From positions 27,360,001 through 27,424,000 of the forward strand of contig CM057465.1 of assembly GCA_030035585.1 (NCBI GenBank): a DNA stretch of 64,000 nt. The letters are read 5' to 3'. Both the position numbers and the translations under genes were made by a program. Shown piece by piece: positions 46,139 through 59,242 of the stretch; positions within the stretch are counted from its first letter, which is position 1; every line of letters starts with the position of its first letter. Origin of the DNA: Dugong dugon. Taxonomy: Eukaryota; Chordata; Mammalia; Sirenia; Dugongidae. Below the pieces are notes generated by a model. That model was given only the letters and a program-made list of their open reading frames with translations, made no database searches and was not told where the DNA came from.

Positions 46139-47521
46139 TTGTTCACAATAGCAAGAAGATGGAAACAACCTAGATGCCCATCAACAGATGAATGGATAAA
46201 CAAACTACGGTACATACACGCAATGGAGTATTGTGCAACGATAGAGAGCAGTGATAAATCTGTGAAGCATCTCATAACATGGATGAAACTGGAAGACATT
46301 ATGCTGAGTGAAATAAGTCAATCACAAAAGGACAAATATTGTATGAGACCTCTATTGTAAAAACCCATGAAAAATTTTACACACAAAAAGTAACAATCTT
46401 TGTTAGTTACGAGGGATGGGGGGGAATACTAAACAGGCAATAGATAAGTGGTGTCTTTGGTGAAGGGTGAGACAGTACATAATACTGGGGAAAACAGCAC
46501 TACTTGTACAAGGAAAGGTCATGGAACCTCCCTAGACACATCCAAACTCCCTGAGGGACTGAATTGCTGGGTGGAAGGCTGTGGGAACCATGAATATCTA
46601 GCTCAATTGACATAACACAGCTTATAAAGACAATGCTCTAAAGTCTACCTTGGTGAGTAGCATCTGGGGTCTTCAAAGCCTGTGAGCAGCCATCTAAGAT
46701 ACTCCACTGGTCTCACCCCTTCAGGAGCAAGGGAGAGTGAAGAGAACAGGATACAAGGAAAAGATTAGTCTGAAGGACTAATGGACCACAATTACCAAGG
46801 CCTCCACCAGACTGAGTCCAGTACAGCTAGATGGTGCCTGGCTACTGCCACTGACTGCTCTGACCAGGATCACAACAGAGGGTTCTGGACAGAGCTGGAG
46901 AAGTATGTAGAACAAAATTCTAACACACACAAAAAAGACCAGGCTTACTGGCCTGAAAGAGACTGGAGAAACGCCGAGAGTATGGCCCCCAGATATCCTT
47001 TTAGCTCAGTGGTGAAGTCACTTTCGAGGTTTACCATTCAGCTGGGGATTGGACAGCCCCATAAAAGAAAATGGGACTAATGAGGCACAGCAGTCCAGGG
47101 ACAAGGACTACAAGGCAGAAGGATACAGGAAAGCTGGTGATAAGGAACCCAAGGTTGAGTAAGGACAGTGTTGACATGTAGTGGGGTTGTTAACCATTGT
47201 CATAGGGCAACATGTGTACTAACTGTTAAATGAGAAACTACTTTGTTCCGTACGCCTTCATCTAAAGTGAGAATAGCAGCACAATTGGAAGAGCATAGTC
47301 GATGTCACTGAACTGTGAATGTAGAAATTTTTGAAATGCTGTATCTTTGGCTACGTATATTTTCACCAAAAAAAAAAAAAAAGATCAAGAAGGGAGAAGG
47401 TTGACATGTAGTGGGGTTGTTAACCAATGTCATAAACCAATACGTGTGCTGACTGTTTAATGAGAAACTATTTGTTCTGTAAACCTCCACCTAAAGTACA
47501 ATTTAAAAAAATATTAAAAAA
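46139..47521 (+). mobile_element. LINE-1 3' end inserted into the RTE, with a doubled tail
   Basis: Starts in the ORF2 C-terminus (TTCACAATAGCAAGAAGATG), then the same 3' UTR as the copies at 1 and 55062. The terminal ~105 bp occurs twice, at 47171-47271 and 47401-47505, separated by a ~130-bp segment ending in A15. The target duplication AAAGATTGGCATGCTAGG / AAAGATTGACATGCTAGG (46121-46138, 47522-47539) marks it as a single insertion event. Confidence 0.93.
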
Positions 47522-50269
47522 AAAGATTGACATGCTAGGCAGTAGTGAGCTGAAATGAAATGATACTGGCCATTTTGAAACAGGCAATCATATAGTCTAC
47601 TACGATGGGAATGACAAATTGAAGAGAAATGGCATCCCATTCACCATCAAAAAGAACATTTCAAGATCTATCCTGAAATACAATGCTGTCAGTAATAGGA
47701 TAATGTCTATACTCCTACAAGGAAGACCAGTTAACACGACTACCATTCAAATTTATGCACCAACCATTAAGGCCAAAGGTGAAGAAATTGAATATTTTTA
47801 CAAACTTCTGCAGTATGAAATTGATCAAACATGCAATCAAGATGCATTGATTATTACTGGTAATTGGAATGTGAAAACTAGAAACAAAGAAGAGGATCTA
47901 TAGTTGGAAAATATGGCCTTGGTGAAGGAAACAATGCCACAGATGGCATGATAGAATTTTGCAAGACCAAGGACTTATTCATTGCAAATACCTTTTTTCA
48001 GCAACATAAACAGTGACTAAACATGTGGACCTCACCAGATAGAATACACAGGAATCAAATCTGCTAAATCTGTGGAAAGAGACGATGGAGAAGCTCAATA
48101 TCATTAGTCAGAACAAGGCCAGGGGCTGACTGCGGAACAGACCGTGAATTGCTCATAGGCAAGTTCAAGTTGAAGCTGAAGAAAATTAAAACAAGTCCAT
48201 GAAAGCCAAAGTACAACCTTGAGTATATCCTACCTGAATTTAGAGACCATCTCAAGCGTAGACTTGACGCATTGAACACTATTGACCAAAGACTAGAGGA
48301 ATTGTGGAATGACATTAGGACATCATACAAGAAGAAAGCAAAAGGTTATTAAAACACAGGAAAGGAAAAAAACGACCAAAATGGATGTCTGAAGACACTC
48401 TGAAACTTCCTTCTGAATGTAAGTAGCTAAAGCAAAAGGAAGAAATGATGAAGTAGAAGAGTTGAACAGAAGATTTCAAAGAGCAGCTTGAGAAGACAAA
48501 GTAAAGTATTAAAAAGAAATATGCAAAGACCGGGAGTTAGAAAACCAAAAGGGAAGAACACAGTCAATATTTCTCAAGCTGAAAGAACCGGAGACAAAAT
48601 TCAAGTCTTGAGTTGCAATACTTAAGGATTCTATGGGCAAAATATTGCATGATTCAGTAAGCATCAAAAGATGGGAGGTATACACAGAGTCACTGTGTGA
48701 AAAGAACTGGTTGACGTTCAACCATTTCAGGAGTTAGCACATGGTCAAGAACTGATGGTACTGAAGGAAGAAGTCCAAGCTGCACTGAAGGCATTGGTGA
48801 AAAACAAGGTTCTAGTTATTGACAGAACATTAATTGAGATGTTTCAACAAATGGATGTGATGCTGGAAGCTCTTACCCTCTATGTCAAGAAATTTGGAAG
48901 ACAGCTACCTGGCCAACCGACTGGAAGAGATTCATATCTGTGCCCATTCCAAACAAAGGTGATCCAACAGAATGCAGAAATTATTGAATGATATCATTAA
49001 CATCACACTCAAATAAAATTTTGCTGAAAATAATTCAAAAACAATTGCAGCAGTACATCTACAGGGAACTGCCAGAAATTCAAGTCGGATGCAGAAGTGG
49101 AATTGGAATGAGGGATATCATTGCTTATGTCACATGGCTCTTAGCTGAAAGCAGAGAATAAAAGAAAGATGTTTACTTGTGTTTTGTTGACTACACAAAG
49201 GAATTCAACTGGATGGATCATAACAAATTTGGATAACATTGCGACAAATGGGAATTCCAGAACAATTAATTGTGCTCATGCTGCACAACCTGTACACAGG
49301 CCAAGAAGCAGTCATTCGAACAGAACAAGGGAATACTGCATGGTTTAAAATCAGGAAAGGCGTGCTTCAGGGTTATATCCTTTCATCATATTTATTCAAT
49401 CTGTATGCTGAGCCAATATGCAGAGAAGCTGGACCATATGAAGAAGAAGGTGACATCAAGATTGGAGGAAGACTAATTAACAACCTGCAATATGGAGATG
49501 ACACAACCTTGCTTGCTGAAGGTGAAGAGGACTTGAAGCAGTTATTGATGAAGATCAAAGACTACAGCCTTCATTATGGATTACACCTCAACATCAAGAA
49601 AACAAAAATCCTCACAAATGGACCAATAAGCAACATCATAATAAATGGAGAAAGGTGAAGTTGTCAAGGATTTCACTTCACTTGGGTCCACAATCAACAC
49701 CCATGGAGGCAGCAGTCAAGAAATCAAATAACACATTGCATTGGGAAAATCTGCTGCAAAAGATCTCTTTAGTGTTAAAAAGCAAAGATGTCACCTTGAG
49801 GATTAAGGTGCGCCTGACCCAAGCCATGGTGTTTTCAATTACCTCATATGCATGCAAAAGCTGGACAATGAATAAGGAAGACCAAAGAAGAATTGACACC
49901 TTTGAATTATGGTGTTGGTGAAGAATATTGAATATACCATGGACTGCCAAAAGAATGAACAAATCTGTCTTGGAAGAAGTACAGCCAGAATGCTCCTGAG
50001 AAGCAAGGATGGCGAAACTTCGTCTCACATACTTTGGACATGTTATCAGGAGATACCAGTCCCTGGAGAAGGACATCATGCTTGGTGAAGTAGAGGATCA
50101 GCGAAAGATGAAGGCCCTCAGTGAGATGGATTGACACAGTGGCTGCAACAATGGGCTTATAAGCATAACACCAATCATGAGGATGGAACAGGACTGGGCA
50201 GTGTTTTATTCTGTTGTATATAGGGTTGCTATGATTCAAAACTAAGTCGACAGCACTTAACAACAACAG
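47522..50269 (+). mobile_element. RTE LINE, endonuclease to 3' end
   Basis: Continues the RTE from 46138. The endonuclease remnant at 47619-47903 (ISRSILKYNAVSNRIMSI) is followed by the linker, then reverse transcriptase at 49239-49658 with FKIRKGVLQGYILSSYLFNL and LQYGDDTTLLAEGEEDLKQL. The YADD alanine is glycine here, the conserved QGC cysteine is tyrosine, and many stops are present. It ends GTCGACAGCACTTAACAACA. With 45648-46138 this is a nearly complete RTE of about 3.2 kb. Confidence 0.94.
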
Positions 50270-50373
50270 TGCTGGTTCAGTGGCAGAATTCTCCCCTTCC
50301 CTACAGGAGATCTTCCATGTGATTCTCAGCCAATATACCTCAAGCGCAGTCACCACCCATTTGTCAGTGGAAA
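50270..50373 (+). repeat. tRNA-Gly-headed SINE fragment (5' part)
   Basis: GGTTCAGTGGCAGAATTCTC matches the 5' half of tRNA-Gly. CAGCCAATATACCTCAAGCG and CACCCATTTGTCAGTGGA then match the body of the element at 63084. It is cut after the shared CTGTCAGTGG-like segment and directly follows the RTE (CAA)n tail. Confidence 0.85.
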
Positions 50374-51834
50374 TTTATGTTTTGTTTTGTTCTGTTGTAC
50401 ATAGTTACACTATGGTCATTTACCTCTTTTTCCTAAAACCTGAAAGCATAGAAAAACAATTTCGTCTTTTGGGATTTCCTCTTAGTTATGGTGCCATTAT
50501 AGACATATTCCATTGATTAGTTCTATAGGAGCTCTATTGTCTTCATAAGAGAACTTAAATTCTGGGCAGAGTTTGGACCATCCTCCCTCAGTTATGTGAG
50601 ATGCATGTAAGATGTAAAAGAGTCCTTGTACTTGGAAGCTGGACTTAAATGTGCCTTCTATCTAAAATAGATCTAAAGTTCTATTTGAGGAAAGAGGTAG
50701 CTAGGTCCAAGAGGAAACTGAAATATTTCTTAAAAACCCAAACCTAAGTTACTGTGACAAACTCACAATGCTCAGAGTATAATAGCAGTAGCCTAAATCT
50801 TTGAAGCAGCTGTCATTTTGATTATTGTCTTTCAGGATTGGGGAGAAGTGGAGGTGAGGTGACTTATATTATGTTTGGCTTAAATCAGTATTTAAGACTT
50901 TTCCAGAGATTATTAATAAAAAGTGAGATACAAAAATGAATATTCTGGGATCGAGATAGTTATTGACTTAAAAAGAAAAAGAAAAAAAAAATCTCTGGAT
51001 TTAGGCTTCTTTGGGTATGAGCCTCTGGGGACTTACAGAGTCACCCTGTCCTAAATCCCCACTGCTGAAGCACCCCTTCATCCTAACGGGACTATGGTAG
51101 TAGCTGGAGCAGATGGTCTTAGCTCCCTTGGATCACAGACGCTCTCTTCCAGAAGACCTACTCATCTGATTCCCAAAAGATTGGTCCTTCTTTCACCACA
51201 TAAAACAACCAGGATCCTATCCAACACCACATTCTCCCCAGCCTTGAAAAAGCTTCCTGGGTGTTATTTTAAACCTGCCAAAACAAAGAAGAGCTGGTTC
51301 TACTCTTTGATCAGAAAAATGGGTCCTACTTTCTCACGCTTACGTAACAGAGGTAAACCGATTGACTGCTTTCCACAGAATGGGGAGTATTTGCTTTATT
51401 TTTTTTCTGACAAATAACAAACTTTCTGAGGAAAAAAAGGCATCTCTAGGTGGGTTCCCTCTGGTTGGACATTCATCCACAATAATTAAAAGAGGTTTTC
51501 AGCTGACCCAGAGAAATTCAATTTTGGAAAATTTCTAGCTACATACTAACTCCCATGGTCTCAGAATACATTTTAACATAATTGTTTCAGAAAAATGTCA
51601 AAGTCATCTTCTTTTTTTTTAAAAAAAAAAAGTTTTCATTAAATTTTTAGGGTAACATAATATCCATGACTTCCTAACGTTGAAGAAATACAATATAGAA
51701 TCATTAGCTAAAGTCCCAAGAAAAAACAGATTGTATCTGTTTATGTGCAAGGGACTTCATCTGGAATGTAATGGAGAGGCAACAAGTGATATTTTAAAAC
51801 AAGTGAGTGAGTACATTGGGCTGTTTTTATACAG
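50374..51834. other. Unassigned upstream sequence
   Basis: No repeat recognised. The plus-strand frame 51094-51417 has no recognisable similarity. A TCF-like CTTTGATC occurs near 51316. Confidence 0.55.
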
Positions 51835-52463
51835 TCGTTGTTGTTGTTACGTACCATCTAGTCAGGTCCAACTCACAGTGACACTATGTACAACAGAATG
51901 AAATACTGCCCAGTCTTGTGCCACCTTCACAATCATGGCTATGTTTGAGCCCATTGCTGTCAATCCATCTCATTGAGGGCCTATCTCTTTTTTGCTGACC
52001 CTCCACTTTACCAAGCATGATGTCCTTCTCCAGGAACTGTTCCCTATTGATAACATGTCCAAAGTACTTGAGACAAAATCTTGCCATCTTTGCTTCTAAG
52101 GAGCATTCTGGCAGTGCTTCTTACAAGACAGATTTGTTTGTTCTTCTGACAGTCCACGGTATGTTCAATTTTCTTCACCAACACCATAATTCAAAGGGAT
52201 CAGTTCTTCTTCTGTCTTCCTCATTCATTGTCCAGCTTTCACATGCATATGAGGCAATTGAAAATACATGGCTTGGTTCAGGTGCACCTTAGTCCTCAAA
52301 GTGACATCTTTAACAGTTTAAAGAGGTCTTTTACAGCAGATTTGTCCAGTGCAATACATTATTTGATTCCTTGACTGATGCTTCCATGGGCGTTGATTGT
52401 GGATCCAAGGAAAATGAAATCCTTGACAACTTCAATATTTTCTCTGTTTATCATGATGTTGCT
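51835..52463 (-). mobile_element. RTE LINE 3' fragment
   Basis: Complement of the RTE 3' ~630 bp, from TTGTTGTTACGTACCATCTA to TCTCTGTTTATCATGATGTT; 5' truncated after the reverse transcriptase. Confidence 0.92.
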
Positions 52464-52793
52464 CCATTTACTACAGTAAGTGGTCCAACTTGGGACAAAG
52501 GAAGGACTAGAGAAAATAAAGGGATGCAAAGTGTAAGGTGAATGATTTAGAGACTATTTCTCTGGGACAGAAAAATTTCAGAAAAAAATTCAAGAGACAG
52601 TTCAGCAACAGAATCCACATTATGCACTTATCATTTTAATATAGGCCAGGAGTGAGAGGAAACAGGTGAAGAAAACCAGACTGATGCTATTGTTCAGACC
52701 TAGAACTAGAAGCAAACAGGTAAAAGAATTGTTGGCCTTCCAGAGTATATTCTCTAGAAGTGGCTCATATTCAAGTGTAGATAAACTCTGATG
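52464..52793. other. Unassigned upstream sequence
   Basis: Purine-rich single-copy-looking DNA between two RTE-related elements. Nothing recognised. Confidence 0.6.
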
Positions 52794-53185
52794 CCACCAC
52801 CTGTCAGTTTGTCATATAGTGGTGGTTTATGTGTTGCTCTGATGTTGAAAGCTAGGCCATCTGTATTTCAAATACCAGCAAGATCACCCACAGTAAACAG
52901 GTTTCAATGGAGATTCCAGACTAAAATACACTAAGATGAAAGTCCTGGTGATCTACTTCCAAAAATTAGTCAATAGAAACCTTATGAATCACAACAGAAT
53001 TTTATCTGATACAGTACTGGAAGATGAGCCCCTTAAGTTGGAAGGCATTCAAAATACCCAGTGGCTGCAACAATGGGCTCGAGCATACCAATGATCATGA
53101 AGGTGGTGAAGAACCAGGCACCATTTCATTCTGTCATACATGAGGTTGTCATGAGTCAGAACTGACTAAATAGCAACCAACAACA
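52794..53185 (+). mobile_element. Internally deleted RTE (5' UTR joined to 3' end)
   Basis: 52794-53056 matches the RTE 5' segment at 45648-45912 (GTGTTGCTCTGATGTTGAAA, GAAGATGAGCCCCTTAAGTT). It then jumps at about 53057 to the extreme 3' end (CAGTGGCTGCAACAATGGGC ... AACTGACTAAATAGCAACCA, ACAACAA). All coding sequence is missing. Confidence 0.85.
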
Positions 53186-53750
53186 AAGTGTGATGAAAAG
53201 AAAAAAAGGAAAGCAATGTGCCTGAAACATTCTGTGATGACAACCTTGAGTCAGGTAGATAATGTAGTCAAGGAACAGCCATTTTTTATGTGCTTGACCC
53301 ATCATCAAAGAATGCTCAGGGCCCGCCCTGGTTAACACTTTCTGCACACTGATTTTTCCTGATATCAGAACCTGTCCGTGCCTCCTTCGAGACCATATCA
53401 GCTTACCTTGATAACAAACAATTATCCACCCAGGGTAACAGCCCTGCTTCATTGGGTAAAAGACATGAGGCCCGCTGAAATGAACAAGACCAACCCAGTT
53501 CAACAAGGGTGAGTCAGCAGGATAGAGATAATACTTCAGAAAGGAAACACCAAAAAGGAGGAGGTCAATTGCCATAATTTGGGGCTTGGCTGTAAAAAAA
53601 AAAAAATGGTCCTCGTATTTCCTTGATCCCATAAGGCCATGGACTGCAGGATGCGCCACTTTAATATCTGCTTTTCAGGATGGCAAGGTGAGGGACAGCG
53701 AGCCAATCTATTTAATATTCATAGATATTTTCTAATTTCAAAAACATTTT
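53186..53750. other. Unassigned sequence with a chance long frame
   Basis: A minus-strand frame of 167 codons (53659-53156) crosses it, but its C-terminal end runs into the RTE tail and I recognise no domain. The DNA may be an unnamed LTR or old unique sequence. Confidence 0.45.
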
Positions 53751-53754
53751 TAAA

Positions 53755-54172
53755 ATATGCATCTTAGAATTATTGTAAGTGCTTTTCATACATTAATTTA
53801 TTTAATTGTCATAAAAAACCATGAGCAGAAATGAGAAATAATTGTTAATGGGTTCAGAATTTATTTTTTGTGTGATAAACATATACTAAAATTAGATTGT
53901 TAAGGACGGTTGCACAACTATGTGAATATACTAAAAAATGCTGACTATACACTTCAAATGGGTGAATTTTATGATATGTAAATTATATCTCAGTATAGCT
54001 GTTAAAATGAAACCCAGGAGAGAAAATTAGCCCCACTTTTCAGATAAGTAATCTGAGACAGAGAGAGGTTATGACATTTGTCCAAGATCACTTAGCTGGT
54101 AAGTGAAGGAGCTGATATTCAAACTCAGGCAGTCAGACTCCAGTATCTGCACATTTAACAATACACAGTCGC
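53755..54172 (+). repeat. MIR SINE split by an old L1 3' end
   Basis: MIR pieces at 53755-53828 (TTTCATACATTAATTTATTT) and 54012-54172 (CCACTTTTCAGATAAGTAAT, GAGACAGAGAGAGGTTATGA, CCAAGATCACTTAGCTGGTA). L1M 3' end at about 53845-54008 (GGTTGCACAACTATGTGAAT, CACTTCAAATGGGTGAATTT). Confidence 0.85.
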
Positions 54173-55060
54173 TGACCTGAAAGATCTCACACTCTGGAGC
54201 ATGTTTACAAATATAAGGCATAAGAATCTTGCCTTATCTAAATTATGCAGATGCAATAAACACACACTTGGATGAAAAGCAAAAAAAACTTCACAGAAAA
54301 TCAATAGATAACAGACTGCTGAATATCTGCAGATGTGCCATTATGTCTAAAGCCTGATTTTGTGCCTAATGACGTTGGTATAGTCAGGAAAAAGTTTCAT
54401 AAAATAAGTTACATTGCAAAAGAAGGTAAGAAAGCAGTTTACTCACTGCCCACTAAATGATAAGCTGAAGCTGGCCTGTGTTTGTGTGTGTTTGTGCACA
54501 TGTGTGCATGTGAGTGCATGAGTGTACATGCGTCTGCTGGAAAACTCCCCTCCAAGAAGTCCTGTCATTTTCATTGATACCCAGTACCTAGCTAGACACA
54601 TAGGAGATAAATTAAGACTGATGAATGAATGACTCTCAACGTTAAAAAGTAGCTTACATTGAATTCCAACTTCCTGGAGTTTAGACTGACTCATGGCTAG
54701 CCCATAAGATAAGGAAAATGAGTTGCCCATGATGATCTGAGGTATGCTGGCATTAAATGACTGATTAGTCATTTGGCAAGCACCTAGTGTTAATAAAACC
54801 ACAGCCCCAGCCTTGTACAGATCAATTAGTTCTCACACAAAACAGTTTTCAAGAACACACTATAGTTTCCTTGAAAATGTATTTAACTGGTTATGAAAAA
54901 CACTGTGAAAGAGAAAATTGTCGGCTGAGCTCAAATTCTTTTCCACTACAAGAAAAACTCATAGTGCATTTCTTCTGATGGTGAGTGAAAGACAAAGCAT
55001 AATTTTCTTCAATAGTATATATTCAACCTGTTCATACAACCAAAACGTAGCAAGCAGACC
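54173..55060. other. Unassigned upstream sequence with TG-rich tract
   Basis: Imperfect TG/TGCA repeat at 54478-54535; otherwise nothing recognised. Confidence 0.6.
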
Positions 55061-55061
55061 C

Positions 55062-57140
55062 AGAAAATACATAAACTGGAACAGAATTGAGAACCCCGAT
55101 GTAAATCCATCCACCTATGGTCACCTGATCTTCGACAAGGGCCCAAAGTCCATCAAATGAGGAACAGACAGTCTTTTTAACAAATGGTGCTGGCAAAACT
55201 GGATGTCCATCTGCAAAAAAAAATGAAGCAGGACCCATACCTCACACTATATATAAAAACTAATTTAAAATGGATCGAAGACCTAAATATAAAGCCAAAA
55301 ACTATGAAGTTCATAGAAGAAAAAATAGGATCAATGCTAGAGGCCCTAATACATGGCATTAACAGGATACAAACCATAACCAACAACACACAAACTCCAA
55401 AAGATAAGCTAGATAACCGGGATCTTCTAAAAATTAAACTCTTATGCTCATCAAAAGACTTCACCAAAAAAGTAAAAAGAAAACCTACAGACTGGGAAAA
55501 AATTTTTGGACATTTCATATCTGACAAAGGTCTAATCTCTAAAATCTACAAGAAAATCCAACACCTTTACAACAAAAATGACAAATAATCCAATTAAAAA
55601 ATGGGCAAAGGAACAGACACTTCACCATAGAAGACATTCAAGCAGCCAACAGACACATGAGGAAATGCTTGGGATCACTAGCCGTTAGAGAAATGCAGAT
55701 CAAAACCACAGTGAGATACCATCTCACCCCAGCATTACTGGCACGAATCAAAAAAAAAAAACTGGAAATAACAAATGTTGGAAGGGCTGCAGGGAGATCA
55801 GAACTCTTATGCACTGCTGGTGGGAATGCAAAATGATACAACAATTTTGGAAAACAATAAGGCACTTCCTTAGAAAGCTAGAAATAGAAATACCATATGA
55901 TCCAGCAACCCCACTTCTAGGAATATATCCTAGAGAAATAAGAGCCATCACACAAATAGACCCATGCACAGCCATGTTCATGGCAGTATTGTTTACAATA
56001 GCAAAAAGTTGGAAACAACCTAGATGCCCATCAACAGATGAACAAACTATGGTACATACACACAATGGAGTAATACGCAACAATAAAGAACAAAGATGAA
56101 TCTGCGAAGCATCTCATAACATGGATGAAACTGGAGGACATTGTGCTGAGTGAAATAAGTCAATCACAAAAGGACAAATACTGTATGAGACCACTACTGT
56201 AAAAACTCATGCAAAGGTTTACACACAAAAAGAAACAATCTTTGATGTTTATGAGGGATGGGAGGGGTGGGGGGAATACTAAACAAACAGTAGATAAGTA
56301 ATAACTTTGGTGAAGGGCAAGACAGTACAGAATACCGGAGAAGCCGGCATAGCTTGTACAAGGAAAGGTCTTGGAAACTCCCTAGACACCTCTAAACTCA
56401 AGAGGGATTGAATTGCTGGGTGGAGAGCTGTGGGGACCACGGTCTCAGGGAACATCTAGCTCAATTGGCTTAACACAGTTTATAAAGACAATGTTCTACA
56501 TTCTACCTTGGTGAGTAGCGTCTGAGGTCTTAAAAGCCTGTGAGCGGCCATCTAAGATACTCCACTGGTCTCACCCCTTCGGGAGCAAGGGAGAATGAAT
56601 AAAACAAGATACAAGGTAAAGATTAATCCAAAGGACTAATGGACCACAATTACCAAGGCCTCCACCAGACTGAGTCCAGTACAACTAGATGGTGCCTGGC
56701 TACCACCAGCAACTACTCTGACAGGGATCACAACAGAGGGTCCCAGACAGAGCTGGAGAAAAATGTAGAACAAAATTCTAACTCACAAAAAAGACCAGGC
56801 TTACTGGCTGGACAGAGACTGGGGAAACCTCGAGAGTATGGCCCCTGGCCACCCTTTTAGCTCAGTAATGAAGTCACTCCTGAGGTTCACCTTTCAACCA
56901 AAGATTAGACAGCCCCATAAAATAAAATGAGACCAATGCAGCACAACAGCCCAGGGACAAGGACTAGAAGGTAGGAAGGGACAGGAAAGCTGGTAATAGG
57001 GAACCCAAGGTCGAGAAGGGAAAGTGTTGACATGTCGTGGGGTGGTTAACCAATGTCATAAAACAATATGTGTACTGTTTAATGAGAAACGAGTTGTTCT
57101 ATAAACCTGCATCTAAAGTACAATTTAAAAAAAAATTACA
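55062..57140 (+). mobile_element. LINE-1, 5' truncated, 2.1 kb
   Basis: ORF2 C-terminal region at 55184-55588 (DPYLTLYIKTNLKWIEDLNI, DWEKIFGHFISDKGLISKIY) and 55809-56099 ([20 protein letters not shown]), then the lineage 3' UTR and an A-rich tail. It is the best preserved L1 here but has frame breaks and lacks endonuclease and reverse transcriptase core. Confidence 0.95.
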
Positions 57141-57947
57141 ACTATTTCATACTAAAAGCAAAAAAAAAAGATATGACCTTTTGTGCTGAAAGAGCTCATA
57201 GTCTAAGTGTTTCAACCTCCTCAAAATGTTTAGAATTTATGTGTATTTATTTAGTTGAATATTTTTAACATTTGGTAACAAATTATCAGTGTGGTCTTCA
57301 TCAGGTCCCAAACAGGGCTCTATTAGTCTGAGAATAATAAAAAATGCTAAATAAAAAACAGAAAGGTCGATTTTATTACTAGAGTGAACAACAACAACCA
57401 AAAATTCCATTACCTTTTAAGTGGCAGGAGAAAATAAATTTTAAATAGGGTGATAAACCTCAGATAATTTATATTTAGCTTTTGAATGCCCAGAGAAAAA
57501 TATATTTATGTATCCATGTTCTCAGTCAGACATACATGTCCTCTCTACATCATTCCAATTCCTCTCTCTACCACAAACTATACATTTCCTCTGTTAACTT
57601 ATTTATTACATAAGAAGCAAGAGAACTAAGTGGTTAAGGGTAAGGTAAACATATAATGTACTGCCTTAACCAGGGCATTTTAAGGTCAAAAAGAGTCAGA
57701 AATTAGTAAATTATGCTGGGACCACAAAAGTAAGCTGGGACCATCCCCAGCAAACTGAGACATAAGGACACCCTGTTAAGAGCTTGTGCTCTGAGGTCAG
57801 ATTTTGCTGGTAGGCAGAGAGGAGCAATTAAAGGCTTTTAAGTAGTGTTGTTAAATGACCAGAACTTTGGGAAGCTTAGTATAGAAGGGGATTGTAGCTG
57901 GATATGAACAGGGAGAGACTGAAGCTAGGAAAGCACACGAAAATGTT
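57141..57947. other. Unassigned upstream sequence
   Basis: AT-rich; nothing recognised. Confidence 0.6.
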
Positions 57948-57958
57948 CTTATGGCACT

Positions 57959-58163
57959 TACTGTTAATTGTCATCAAGTCAATTCCAACTCATGGCAACC
58001 TCATGTGTGCAGGGCAGAACTGCTTCATAGGGTTTCCAAGGCTGTGACCTTTCAGAAACAGATCACCAGGCTTGTCTTCCAAAGCACCTCTGGGTGGGTT
58101 CGAACTGCCAACCTTTTGGCTGGTAGTTGAGTGCTTAACCAACTGGACCACTCAGGGACTCCT
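57959..58163 (-). repeat. AfroSINE, full-length
   Basis: TTAATTGTCATCAAGTCAAT to CCACTCAGGGACTC. Perfect target duplication CTTATGGCACT (57948-57958, 58164-58174). Confidence 0.95.
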
Positions 58164-58242
58164 CTTATGGCACTAGAAAAGTAATAATGAGAGGCCAAGA
58201 TAAGATGGTGGAGCTAAAAAGAGAGAACTTATGTAAGAGATC

Positions 58243-58444
58243 AGAGTCCATGGGTGGTGCTAATGGTTAATGCACTCAGCTGCTAACCAAAAGGATGGAG
58301 GTTTGAGGTCAGCCAGAGGAGCCTCGGAAGAAAGACCTGGAAACCTACTTCTGAAATGTCAGTCATTGAAAACCCTATGGAGCACAGTTCTACTCTGACA
58401 CACGTAGGATGGCTGTGAGTCTGAATCTACTTGACAGCAACCGA
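58243..58444 (+). repeat. AfroSINE, full-length
   Basis: GAGTCCATGGGTGGTGCTAA, GGAAGAAAGACCTGGAAACC, AATCTACTTGACAGCAACCG. Confidence 0.94.
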
Positions 58445-59030
58445 TAAATGTATCAGGCAGTTAAAGAAGCCAGACAGGAAATAAATCTAAGTTCAAGTTT
58501 TTAGAAGATATACAGCATATCTCAAGGGGCTTGATAGGTGATGGTCAAGCATGGCAGAGCACCTGCCAGTAGAAGAAACCAAGGTGAATTCAGATTCTAG
58601 GGCAAAAGCTGTTTACTCTGTATGTACTTTTCATACTTCCTGCTCTTGTGAGTGCCAGGATCTTGTGCATGCTTTCATCCCAGGGAGGATGGGAGCCCTC
58701 CACTGATAGCTTGCTACCATAAGCCATGAGGTCCTTTCACTGGTGGAGTGATAAAGTATCACCAACAATTGCTCCAGGCACCACTTGGTGGCACCAGTAC
58801 CCTGAAATGATCAAATGCAGCCTGCTCTTCTTGATCTTACAGTGTAAACCTTAGACTCATAAAAGTCCTCAGCAAATCCACAAGTTTAATTTTTTCCACG
58901 ATTGTCTGACTTCTGTTAGAACTTTCACATCTTCCTTTGTCTTATCTATAGAGATCCTGAAAACTAGAAGATGAAAATGTTTTAATTATCTCTTATTATT
59001 TAAAAAAAAAAAAAAACTCTTTGTGCAAAT
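58445..59030. other. Unassigned upstream sequence
   Basis: No repeat or exon recognised; ends in an A15 run near 59002. Confidence 0.6.
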
Positions 59031-59242
59031 ACCAAAAAAAATTAGTTTCCATTGAGTCAATTGTGAGTCATGGCGACCCCAAGTGTTTCAGAGTAGAACT
59101 GCTGGATAGAGTTTTCATGGCTTTGGTCTTTTGGAAGCAGATTGCCAGGCCTTTCTTCTGAGGTGCCTCTGACTGGGTTTAAACCACCAAGCTTTTGGTT
59201 AGTAGTTGAGCACCTAACCATTTGCACCACCCAGGGACTCCT
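59031..59242 (-). repeat. AfroSINE, full-length
   Basis: TTAGTTTCCATTGAGTCAAT, GGTCTTTTGGAAGCAGATTG, GCACCACCCAGGGACTCC. Confidence 0.94.

Noticed and set aside
53156..53659. Longest open frame in the window, 167 codons on the minus strand
   Set aside because: Its C-terminal part runs into the RTE-derived tail, it has no recognisable domain, and runs such as FFFF come from an A13 tract. Chance frame.
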